Below, piece by piece: positions 1 through 8,039 of a stretch of 64,000 nucleotides of DNA. Positions within the stretch are counted from its first letter, which is position 1; each line of letters starts with the position of its first letter. The notes below the pieces were generated by a model. It was given only the letters and a program-made list of their open reading frames with translations, did no database searches and had not been told where the DNA came from. Source of the stretch: Bacteroidales bacterium (GTDB lineage: Bacteria; Bacteroidota; Bacteroidia; Bacteroidales; UBA1715); the NCBI GenBank assembly GCA_016714605.1, contig JADKDL010000002.1, forward strand, positions 124,001 through 188,000, read 5' to 3'. The translations under genes were made by a program, and so were the position numbers.

Positions 1-1830
1 TGAAGATGCTACATCGCCATCGGCATCGGTAACCTGCATTACTATTTCATAGATTCCAGCTTGTACTATATTTGTTACAATTGGTGAAACTGTTCCTGCG
101 CTTAACAATTGCAGCGGTTCAGGCGCTGTCCACTGAATTGTATAAGGTGGATTGCCCGAAGTAATAGTTCCTGACAGGGTGGTTGATTCAATTGGCATTT
201 GTACCGTTCTTGCAGCTCCTGCCGATACTATTGGTAATAAATCTGCAGGTATAACATTTACAGTTATCTCGTCGGTAAATGAACCATCAACCGTAGTTAC
301 TACTATTTGAGTTTCACCTATTGCATTGGCAGTAACCACGCCTGTTTGAGAAACGGTAGCAAACAAACTATTTACACTACTCCAAACCACTGCTTTATTT
401 GCAGCATTTGTAGGTAATACAGTTGCAGTTAACGAAGCTGTTTTACCTACTTCAACTTCTAGCAAGTCGCCTTGAGCTATGGTAACACCAGTAACAGCAA
501 CCGGAGCAGCCAATACGGTAAGCAACATACTTGAAGATGCTACATCGCCATCGGCATCGGTAACCTGCATTACTATTTCATAAATTCCGGCTTGTACTAT
601 ATTTGTTACAATTGGAGAAACGGTACCTGCACTCAATAATTGTAAAGGCTCAAGTGCTGTCCACTGTATTGTATAAGGTGGATTGCCCGAGGTAATAGTT
701 CCTGACAGGGTGGTTGATTCAATTGGCATTTGTACCGTTCTTGCAGCTCCTGCCGATACTATTGGAACTAAATCAGCAGGTATAACTTTTATGGTAATCT
801 CATCGGTAAATGCACCATCAACCGTAGTTACTACTATTTGAGTTTCACCTATTGCATTGGCAGTAACCACGCCTGTTTGAGAAACGGTAGCAACCAAACT
901 ATTTACACTACTCCAAACCACTGCTTTATTTGCAGCGTTTGCAGGTAAAACATTTGCAGTTAAAGAAGCTGTTTTACCTACTTCAACTTCTAGCAAATCG
1001 CCTTGAGCTATGGTAACACCAGTAACAGCAACCGGAGCAGCCAACACGGTAAGCAACATACTTGAAGATGCTACATCGCCATCGGTATCGGTTACGGTCA
1101 TTAGTATTTCGTATACTCCAGCTTGAACTATATTAGTTACAATTGGTGAAACGGTACCTGCACTTAATAATTGCAGCGGTTCAGGAGCTGTCCACTGAAT
1201 TGTATAAGGTGGATTGCCCGAAGTAATAGTTCCTGATAGAGTGGTTGATTCAATTGGCATTTGTACCGTTCTTGCAGCTCCTGCCGATACTATTGGTAAT
1301 AAATCTGCAGGTATAACTTTTACAGTTATCTCGTCGGTAAATGAACCATCAACCGTAGTTACTACTATTTGAGTTTCACCTATTGCATTTGCTGTAACTA
1401 AGCCTGTTTGAGAAACGGTAGCAACCAAACTATTTACACTAGCCCAAACCACTGCTTTATTTGCAGCATTTGTAGGTAATACAGTTGCAGTTAAAGAAGC
1501 TGTTTTGCCAACTTCAACTTCTAGCAAGTCGCCTTGAGCTATGGTAACACCAGTAACAGCAACCGGAGCAGCCAACACGGTAAGCAACATACTTGCTGAA
1601 GCAACATCGCCATCGGCATCGGTAACTTGCATTACTATTTCATAAATTCCGGCTTGTACTATATTAGTTACAATTGGTGAAACGGTACCTGCGCTCAATA
1701 ATTGCAGTGGTTCAGGTGCTGTCCATTGAATTGTATAAGGCGGATTGCCCGAGGTAATTGTTCCTGATAGGGTGGTTGATTCAATTGGCATTTGTACCGT
1801 TCTTGCAGCTCCTGCCGATACTACTGGAAT
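1..1830. repeat. Tandem 531-bp repeats coding for PKD-like + Big2-like domain pairs
   Basis: The same sequence block restarts at 1, 532, 1063 and 1594, a period of exactly 531 bp (177 codons), so the reading frame is kept. The copies are nearly identical over long stretches and differ by scattered substitutions. One unit codes for a PKD-like domain (VSAGAARTVQMP...VTDADGDVAS) followed by a Big2-like domain (VTGVTIAQGDLLEVEVG...). The array continues beyond the left edge, so the copy number is unknown. Confidence 0.95.
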
Positions 1831-4395
1831 TAAATTCGCATCTTCAACCTTCAACAAAACTTCTCCAAAAAGAGATGGATTCTGCCAAGCATTATCATTG
1901 GTGCCATTCCACATTATTTTAGAATCTCTTCCTCCGCCTAAATCGTCATCGTTTACACCTATCTCAATACCCAATAGATGTCCGTCTTGCGGTGTTACGC
2001 CTATTGTTGTCCAAGGAATAGATACTTCACAAATATAACCCAGAGCAGATTTTTTAGTTGTATAAACAATTCCGGCAGTAGATCCTGTTGGGTTCGAACC
2101 TCCTGTTTGAACTGCTGTGCCATTCCACAGAAATCCCCACTGGAAATCATTTACTTTATCATAAGCAGTTTTTTTACTATTATTTCCATCAATAAATATT
2201 TCTATACCGTCGTTTTCCCACCAGTTGCCACCATCGTTAGATAAATTATCATCAGCAACTTCAATAAAAACATAAAGCTTAGCATTATCCCACACAGCCG
2301 ACCAAGTTGCAGATAAATCGGTAGCATTCGTTGGATTTACAACATAATTACTTATTGAATTATTCGCATCATAATCAGAATCTTTTACTCCATCAACAGT
2401 TATACTATTGTAGGTAAAAGGAACAAAAGGAGATTCTGATACCACAATCACATCTGTTCTACTTCCGCAGCTTTCTGAAGAAACTTCAACCTTATATTCG
2501 CCAGGACCGTCAACTAATAATGTATTAGAATTATTATTTGCAATTTCTGAATTATTCTTAAACCATTTATGAGAATATAATGAACTTAAATTTGTAGTAA
2601 TGCTTTGTGCTGCGGTAAATACAAATGATTCACCCAAATCAAACACAGGAATTTCATTGCTAATAACAATCTCATCGGTCTTAAAGCAATTCTCGCCTTC
2701 AATTTCAAGCACATACAAACCCGGACTAGAAACCGCTATAGATGCAGTTTGATAATTGGGTGGCATGAGTAAACTACCATCTTTAAACCAAGAAAACTTC
2801 ACATCTCCAGTATTTGGAATTTTGGAATCTATGATAGTCGACGACATTCCACAGATACTTTGGTCTGCACCTAAATTTAGTGTAGGACAAATAAAGAAAT
2901 CTGGATTGTGTTTGAATGTAACCTTAAATTTACCACCTTGATTGGCTGCAATTTCAAGCTCTCTTGTTTGAGCATTGAATCTTGTAAATGGCAGACCGTT
3001 TAAAGTCACACTTTCAATAACTAATCTGTTATTCTCAATAGAAAAAGGAGTGAGTTTTTGAACATGAGCAACCGTTCTCGGTTCAAACATGTAATAAAGT
3101 TCTACTGGTTTATTGTAAAGATATACGTTCCCATATAAATATGTATAGTAAGCGGTTTCGGAAGTATGATATGCAGCCTCCCAATAATCGCCTTTTCCAA
3201 AAGAACCAGATACTGAACCATCGGTATTTACATCGGTATAAGAGCCACCATTGGTGAAATCAATCATGTGATCTTCCATAAATTTCCAACAGCCATCGGC
3301 CATAGAAATATATTTTTGCTTCTTAGCTTCATCGGTTGCATTTACCGACATAAGAATGCCGGCAAGAATTCCCTGCTCTTGAGTCCAATGAGATTTCTGA
3401 CCACCGGTTTGAAAATAATGAATTCCACCATTTGCATTATCATAATACCCTCTAGCCAATAATTCATCAATAACTTGTTCGGCTTTTTCTTTATATATAG
3501 TTCTAGATGGGTCAATTAAATATGCTCTCGATAAATTCCAAGCACATTTCACCGCATGACCGTTAAACAACTCCTGACCAAAAGGTTCCCAATTGCTATT
3601 TGAATATTCATAAATCAGCGGCGAACTAGCAGTATATTGCTCAGGAATTATATCATAAGCAATTCTATCTACAAGAGTAAAATAGTTGTTTTCATACAAG
3701 GGATTGATATCCCTCAGAGCCATAACAGTAGCATGTGTGGTTAATGCATCGGCTGTTGGCGTAAAGCCTTTGTTGTGAGGGTTTGTCCAATCATTATTAG
3801 CAATATCAAAATAACCTTGAATTCCGGGAGTATTGTCCCACAATTTTTCATTGAGCTTACCCAGTCCTCTATTGAGCCATGTTTTATCAGATTCTCTGCC
3901 ATCGCTCCAAGTCATCATACCATCGGTAGCCTCATTCATAGCTGTTACACCTAGAAGTGCATAATGCTGTGTATAACTCCACTTCCCATTATTATACATA
4001 TTATGCTTCGGATTTTCACCATCATAATCAGCAGCATAATACCATCCGCCAAATTCGCTATCCCAAGCAAAATCATAAATAAAATTTAAGGCATGTCTAG
4101 CCTTATCTAAATAATCGGTATTTCCTGTAAGCATAAAAGCTCTTACAAACGCATAAGCAATACGCGAATTAGAACAAAAGCTCTTTTGAGAAGTTGCGCT
4201 ATAGCTTCCGCTACCACTAACCTCATTTATAAAACCTCCATTCTGAACATCAATATAATTTGCCCAAAAGTCAACTTCGTTAAGAACAACTTCCTTAGCC
4301 AAATCAGGATTGTTAAGATATTTACTAGAATACTGCGCATTTATATTTATAAAAAAACATAAAAAAATAGAAGTAATAAGCAAGCGATTCATCAT
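1..4395 (-). CDS. Secreted AGE-family epimerase-like protein with CBM9-like and PKD/Big2 repeats (3' end outside window)
   Basis: The frame is open for 1465 codons from ATG 4395 to the window edge; a second ATG follows at 4392. Residues 1-20 form a signal peptide. Residues about 22-415 match the N-acylglucosamine/cellobiose 2-epimerase (alpha/alpha)6 barrel: an N-terminal FW...GGF segment, WxYTQHYALLG, a NGHAVKCAW segment in place of the family GHDIE..W, HWTQEQGI in place of WWPQAE, and WEAAYHT near the end of the barrel. The candidate catalytic histidines are therefore present. Two Ig-like segments follow (about 425-655), then a CBM9-like carbohydrate-binding module (about 660-855; WWENDGIEIFIDG). 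After that come alternating PKD-like and Big2-like domains in 177-residue units. Export and sugar processing at the cell surface are inferred. The C terminus, where a type IX sorting domain would be expected, lies outside. Substrate unknown; GH76-like mannanase was considered and fits less well. Confidence 0.8.
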   Translation of the reverse strand, partial: MMNRLLITSIFLCFFININAQYSSKYLNNPDLAKEVVLNEVDFWANYIDVQNGGFINEVSGSGSYSATSQKSFCSNSRIAYAFVRAFMLTGNTDYLDKARHALNFIYDFAWDSEFGGWYYAADYDGENPKHNMYNNGKWSYTQHYALLGVTAMNEATDGMMTWSDGRESDKTWLNRGLGKLNEKLWDNTPGIQGYFDIANNDWTNPHNKGFTPTADALTTHATVMALRDINPLYENNYFTLVDRIAYDIIPEQYTASSPLIYEYSNSNWEPFGQELFNGHAVKCAWNLSRAYLIDPSRTIYKEKAEQVIDELLARGYYDNANGGIHYFQTGGQKSHWTQEQGILAGILMSVNATDEAKKQKYISMADGCWKFMEDHMIDFTNGGSYTDVNTDGSVSGSFGKGDYWEAAYHTSETAYYTYLYGNVYLYNKPVELYYMFEPRTVAHVQKLTPFSIENNRLVIESVTLNGLPFTRFNAQTRELEIAANQGGKFKVTFKHNPDFFICPTLNLGADQSICGMSSTIIDSKIPNTGDVKFSWFKDGSLLMPPNYQTASIAVSSPGLYVLEIEGENCFKTDEIVISNEIPVFDLGESFVFTAAQSITTNLSSLYSHKWFKNNSEIANNNSNTLLVDGPGEYKVEVSSESCGSRTDVIVVSESPFVPFTYNSITVDGVKDSDYDANNSISNYVVNPTNATDLSATWSAVWDNAKLYVFIEVADDNLSNDGGNWWENDGIEIFIDGNNSKKTAYDKVNDFQWGFLWNGTAVQTGGSNPTGSTAGIVYTTKKSALGYICEVSIPWTTIGVTPQDGHLLGIEIGVNDDDLGGGRDSKIMWNGTNDNAWQNPSLFGEVLLKVEDANLIPVVSAGAARTVQMPIESTTLSGTITSGNPPYTIQWTAPEPLQLLSAGTVSPIVTNIVQAGIYEIVMQVTDADGDVASASMLLTVLAAPVAVTGVTIAQGDLLEVEVGKTASLTATVLPTNAANKAVVWASVNSLVATVSQTGLVTANAIGETQIVVTTVDGSFTDEITVKVIPADLLPIVSAGAARTVQMPIESTTLSGTITSGNPPYTIQWTAPEPLQLLSAGTVSPIVTNIVQAGVYEILMTVTDTDGDVASSSMLLTVLAAPVAVTGVTIAQGDLLEVEVGKTASLTANVLPANAANKAVVWSSVNSLVATVSQTGVVTANAIGETQIVVTTVDGAFTDEITIKVIPADLVPIVSAGAARTVQMPIESTTLSGTITSGNPPYTIQWTALEPLQLLSAGTVSPIVTNIVQAGIYEIVMQVTDADGDVASSSMLLTVLAAPVAVTGVTIAQGDLLEVEVGKTASLTATVLPTNAANKAVVWSSVNSLFATVSQTGVVTANAIGETQIVVTTVDGSFTDEITVNVIPADLLPIVSAGAARTVQMPIESTTLSGTITSGNPPYTIQWTAPEPLQLLSAGTVSPIVTNIVQAGIYEIVMQVTDADGDVASS

Positions 4396-4779
4396 TTTAT
4401 TTTTTAATTGTTTACTAAATTAGTCAGTCGGAAAAAGCATGAAATAATTATTCTTTTCGCGAAAGAATTTTCTCTTATGATGGTTTTCCTCATATAAAAA
4501 ACTGTTTAAAATCATACAATAATTTTAAAAACGAGGCAAAAATAATAAAAACACTCGATTAACAATAATTAATTACTGTTATTTAATTATTAATTTTATA
4601 CATAGATAAGTAACCTAAAGATTAAGTACTTATGAAAGTAACGTTAAGGCATAAAGTCAAGAATGAGTACAGAAAACTCACGTAAGTTACTAGAAAACAA
4701 AAGGAAAGATGTTGCATTGGGGAACTGCACCTAAATTAGCCAATAGGTACAAAAATTTCAAAATCAGGAATTCAATTTT
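4396..4779. other. Intergenic, no gene seen
   Basis: This is AT-rich sequence between the start of the epimerase-like gene and the end of the receiver-like gene, both on the minus strand. It should hold the promoter of the epimerase-like gene, but I could not fix a convincing promoter pair. No RNA gene or repeat was recognised. Confidence 0.5.
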
Positions 4780-5238
4780 CTAATTCCAAAACCAATTTAC
4801 AATGAATATAGAAAGAAAAAGGAGGTATACAATTCCTAAGAAAACGAAAACGGTTTTGGTTAGCAGCTTCTCTAACTTAACATGATGGATATTGAGATAA
4901 TTCAATATAAAGTGCATTAATCTGATAGCGGTATTGTCGTTTTTTTCAATACTCATATCAGCTCCATTTTTAAGCGCAGTATTTTTATCTTTTTTTTGCT
5001 TTTTTTCATACAAAAAAACAACTGCAAAATCCGGGTAATTTTGCTTTATTTCATTTACCAGTTCAATACCACTTTTATGCTTTATCTCGGCATCGACCAT
5101 AGGAGAAAACGTATCGACAATGGCAATAGGGAGAACATGTTTGGGAGGCGGATTGAACGTTATTTCTTTAAAAAACTCCTCACCGCTATTATTACTAACG
5201 ATATAGTGACCAGATTCGGAAGCAATTTCTAAGCACAT
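4780..5238 (-). CDS. Truncated receiver-like protein with C-terminal membrane anchor
   Basis: The 152-residue protein reads like a response-regulator receiver domain that has lost its first strand and the acidic pair that binds Mg2+. The remaining elements are a helix/strand segment (GHYIVSNNSGEEFFKEI), a candidate phosphoacceptor Asp42 in IVD, the helix SGIELVNEIK, and GADMSIEK with Lys99 at the place of the conserved lysine. Residues about 129-150 form one strong transmembrane helix (FVFLGIVYLLFLSIFIVNWF). No in-frame ATG lies upstream that would restore the lost N terminus. The next gene upstream on this strand is the SpmA/B-like gene. Function unknown: a membrane-tethered pseudo-receiver is the best structural description, and phosphorylation is doubtful. 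Confidence 0.55.
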   Translation of the reverse strand: MCLEIASESGHYIVSNNSGEEFFKEITFNPPPKHVLPIAIVDTFSPMVDAEIKHKSGIELVNEIKQNYPDFAVVFLYEKKQKKDKNTALKNGADMSIEKNDNTAIRLMHFILNYLNIHHVKLEKLLTKTVFVFLGIVYLLFLSIFIVNWFWN

Positions 5239-5365
5239 TTTATTTACAAAAAATTTTATCGTTTGAAATAAAATATATAAACGCCTCTGGTTTAATAGAG
5301 CCGATGATTTTAAATTTTAATTCTTCAAACAGCATGTAAATAAAATAACATTATCAAAAAATAAA

Positions 5366-6598
5366 TTAATAGAAGAAATAATATGCAATAAAAATAGCAG
5401 CCACAACTCCGGCAAAATCGGCCAATAAGCCAAAACTTATAGCATAACGGGTATTCTTAATACCAACCGCACCAAAATAAACAGCTACAATATAAAAAGT
5501 AGTATCGCAAGCACCCTGAAAAACACAACTTAGTCTTCCGGCAAAGGAATCTACCCCATAGGTTTTCATGGTATCTATCATCATACCCCGAGCACCACCG
5601 CCACTTAAAGGTTTCATGAGGGCAGTTGGCAGTGCATTTACAAATTCGGTATTTACACCAAAAAAACCAATAACATAAGCAATAGCACCAGTAAAATAAT
5701 CCATAGCACCAGAAACCCTAAATAATCCAACACCAACAAGTATTGCAATCAAGTAAGGAATGATTTTTATCGCTATAGAAAAACCTTCTTTGGCTCCGTC
5801 GATAAAGGCATCGTAGAGATTAATTTTTCTATACACCCCCAAAATAATAAAACCAATGATAATAGAGAACAAAATAATATTACTCATCAGTCCAGAAACT
5901 ACAGCAATTTTCGACTGCTCCATACCCGAAAAATAGTACACCATAGCACCAACAAGCAAACTCACACCACCCAAATAAAGCATAATAGTTCGGTCGAAAA
6001 TATTTATTCTCTGCTTTATGGCAACTGCAAGAAGCCCAACCATTGTAGAAACATAGGTAGCTAATAATATTGGAATAAATATATCAGCCGGATTGGCAGC
6101 ACCAAGTTGTGCTCGGTAAACCATTATACTTACCGGAATGAGTGTCAGTCCGGAAGTGTTGAGTACCAAAAACATAATTTGGGCATTAGAAGCAGTATCC
6201 TTCTTGTCATTTACCTCCTGCATTTGTTCCATAGCCTTCAAGCCCATTGGTGTAGCGGCATTGTCTAAACCAAGCATATTAGCGGCAATATTCATAACTA
6301 TTGAACCATAAGCTTTATCGTTCTTAGGCAAACCTGGAAATAATTTCACAAACAAAGGACTTATGAGTCTTGAAAATACAGAAATAATTCCAGCTCGTTC
6401 GCCTATCTTCATTATACCTAACCAAAGTGACAAAACGCCGGTCAGAAACAGAGAAATTTCAAATCCGGTTTTGGCATTATCAAAAGTGCTGGTTACCAAA
6501 CTTTGAAAAATATCTAAATCACCAAAAAAAAACAACCTGATGAGAGCTATTATAAACGAAACAAGGAAAAAACTAACCCAGATGTAATTCAATACCAT
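5366..6598 (-). CDS. SpmA/SpmB-type nucleoside-recognition (Gate domain) membrane protein
   Basis: The 410-residue multi-spanning membrane protein resembles SpmA and SpmB of Bacillus joined in one chain, a common form in Bacteroidota. The N-terminal half holds the motif around NIAANMLGLDNAATPMGLKAM with the following NTSGLTLIP segment. The C-terminal half holds a second Gate-like unit with LPTALMKPLSGGGARGMM and FQGACDTTFYIVAVYFGAVG. Small polar and Gly/Asn-rich re-entrant segments alternate with hydrophobic helices, as is usual for this family. In sporulating bacteria SpmA/B affect spore-core dehydration. In this non-sporulating phylum the transported substrate is unknown. Start is ATG 6598; the glycosyltransferase gene ends 42 bp upstream on the same strand. 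Confidence 0.8.
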   Translation of the reverse strand: MVLNYIWVSFFLVSFIIALIRLFFFGDLDIFQSLVTSTFDNAKTGFEISLFLTGVLSLWLGIMKIGERAGIISVFSRLISPLFVKLFPGLPKNDKAYGSIVMNIAANMLGLDNAATPMGLKAMEQMQEVNDKKDTASNAQIMFLVLNTSGLTLIPVSIMVYRAQLGAANPADIFIPILLATYVSTMVGLLAVAIKQRINIFDRTIMLYLGGVSLLVGAMVYYFSGMEQSKIAVVSGLMSNIILFSIIIGFIILGVYRKINLYDAFIDGAKEGFSIAIKIIPYLIAILVGVGLFRVSGAMDYFTGAIAYVIGFFGVNTEFVNALPTALMKPLSGGGARGMMIDTMKTYGVDSFAGRLSCVFQGACDTTFYIVAVYFGAVGIKNTRYAISFGLLADFAGVVAAIFIAYYFFY

Positions 6599-6639
6599 TT
6601 CTAACTTTTAAATTTTAAATTCCTAATTAGATTATAATT

Positions 6640-7725
6640 TCAATTTTTCCATTTGCTCGGAACTATAAAAGAAAATACCGCAACAAAGACGATATAAATG
6701 TAATAAATAAATTCGACCACCACTATATATTTCAAAAGATATTGTCTGTTGAACTTCTTTAAAAACGGAATAAGCACAAGAGCGTCAAATACCGTTTTAA
6801 GAACGATGGAGCATAAAAAGAGGATTAAATAATAGTTTGAAAAAAAACTCAAAACCAACAAGGCTAATTGCAAAAGAGAAGTGAGGAAAACAAGTAAAGC
6901 AACTACAATCGTAGCCTTATCTTTATAGTAAATGCTTTTGGAAGACCAGCGAAAACGTTGCCTTAAAAATGCAGATAAACTTGATGGAGCAGCAGTTTCA
7001 ACTAATGCATCAGTTTGAGCATTGAAACTGATGCCCATCTGTTGTTTCTTGAAAGCATGAAGCAAAAAAACATCATCGCCCGACACCGATTTCTGATTTG
7101 AAAGCTGCACGTAATCATTCACACTGCTTCGTGTAAAAGCTATATTTGCACCATTAGCCATTATACTCATATTCAGTCCGGCAGCTCCGGCAGTAGACGC
7201 TATGAGGCTAGCAAACTCTAGTTCCAAAACATTATGCCAAAAAGAATTTTTGTGAGTAAAAAAAACAGGAGAAAGAATCAATTGCGCACCTCTCATTTCA
7301 TAATGATTCACAATAGAGCTAACCCAACCTTTACCTAGTCTACAATCGGCATCGGTACAAATAATAAGTTCATGAGTAGCATGAGCTATTCCTAATGCTA
7401 TTGCCTTTTTTTTACCATAAGCATTATTCAATTTCAGAGAAGTAATTAAATTCTGGTTCTCCAATAATAAACTACCTGAATCAGTGGAATTATCATCAAT
7501 AAAAATAATCTCTACCTGTTGAGCCGGATAATCCTGAGACTGCAAATCTTCTAACAAACTCGGTAAATTTGCAACTTCATTTTTATATGCTACAATAATA
7601 GAAACCAAAATACCAGACTTTGGAATAGAAGCATTTTTTTTCGAAACATTTCTCAATCCAAAGAAAAACAACACCATAAGAATGGAATAGAAGCAAAAAA
7701 CAATAATAATGATACTTAAAAACAT
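6640..7725 (-). CDS. Family 2 glycosyltransferase, membrane-bound
   Basis: The 361-residue protein has an N-terminal membrane helix (about 1-22). A GT2 GT-A catalytic domain follows (about 40-260) with VSIIVAYKNE, IFIDDNSTDS, the metal-binding TDADC and the RQRFRW motif typical of processive enzymes. Two to three transmembrane helices close the C terminus (about 270-355). By family it moves a sugar from a nucleotide donor onto a lipid or growing glycan at the inner face of the cytoplasmic membrane; donor and acceptor cannot be read from the sequence. It is divergent from the RND exporter gene, and its 5' region holds a 15-bp inverted repeat. Confidence 0.85.
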   Translation of the reverse strand: MFLSIIIIVFCFYSILMVLFFFGLRNVSKKNASIPKSGILVSIIVAYKNEVANLPSLLEDLQSQDYPAQQVEIIFIDDNSTDSGSLLLENQNLITSLKLNNAYGKKKAIALGIAHATHELIICTDADCRLGKGWVSSIVNHYEMRGAQLILSPVFFTHKNSFWHNVLELEFASLIASTAGAAGLNMSIMANGANIAFTRSSVNDYVQLSNQKSVSGDDVFLLHAFKKQQMGISFNAQTDALVETAAPSSLSAFLRQRFRWSSKSIYYKDKATIVVALLVFLTSLLQLALLVLSFFSNYYLILFLCSIVLKTVFDALVLIPFLKKFNRQYLLKYIVVVEFIYYIYIVFVAVFSFIVPSKWKN

Positions 7726-7771
7726 ACAAACCCAATTAAAATATAAAATTGCTCCTATTGTTTACAAATCA

Positions 7772-7809
7772 CACATAAACTAATCTATAAATACAGATTA
7801 GTTTATGTG
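7772..7809. promoter_or_regulatory. 15-bp perfect inverted repeat in divergent promoter region
   Basis: Arms at 7772-7786 and 7795-7809 are perfectly complementary and separated by 8 bases. The repeat lies 47 bp upstream of the glycosyltransferase start and 230 bp upstream of the RND exporter start. It could be an operator or a 5'-leader hairpin of the glycosyltransferase mRNA. It is not followed by a T-run in either direction, so a terminator is unlikely. Confidence 0.5.
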
Positions 7810-7999
7810 CTAAAATGCGGTATATTAAAGTAATATAAATCAATTCAACTTATGTCTTGAAGCAAATAAAAATAGTTTTAAATACTGATACAAACGCTGT
7901 AGAAAGATTTTTTTTTTAAATAGTTTTACTTAATATAATCCTAACAAACATTTATACAAAAAACATTGCTGCAAATAAGGGTTTTATTCAATAAAAAAG

Positions 8000-8007
8000 T
8001 AATTTTG
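8000..8007 (+). promoter_or_regulatory. Candidate Bacteroidota -7 box before the RND exporter
   Basis: TAATTTTG fits TAnnTTTG and lies 33 bp upstream of ATG 8040. I found no TTG at the usual 19-20 base distance, so only the -7 part is supported. Confidence 0.35.
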
Positions 8008-8039
8008 CAAACCTAAAATATATAAATTATAAAGAAATT

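Noticed and set aside
1..1830. CRISPR array or phage repeat
   Set aside because: The 531-bp units are contiguous, in frame and code for known Ig-like folds; there are no spacers.
1745..2244. Plus-strand frames within the epimerase-like gene
   Set aside because: They are shadows of the minus-strand coding sequence and have no family features.
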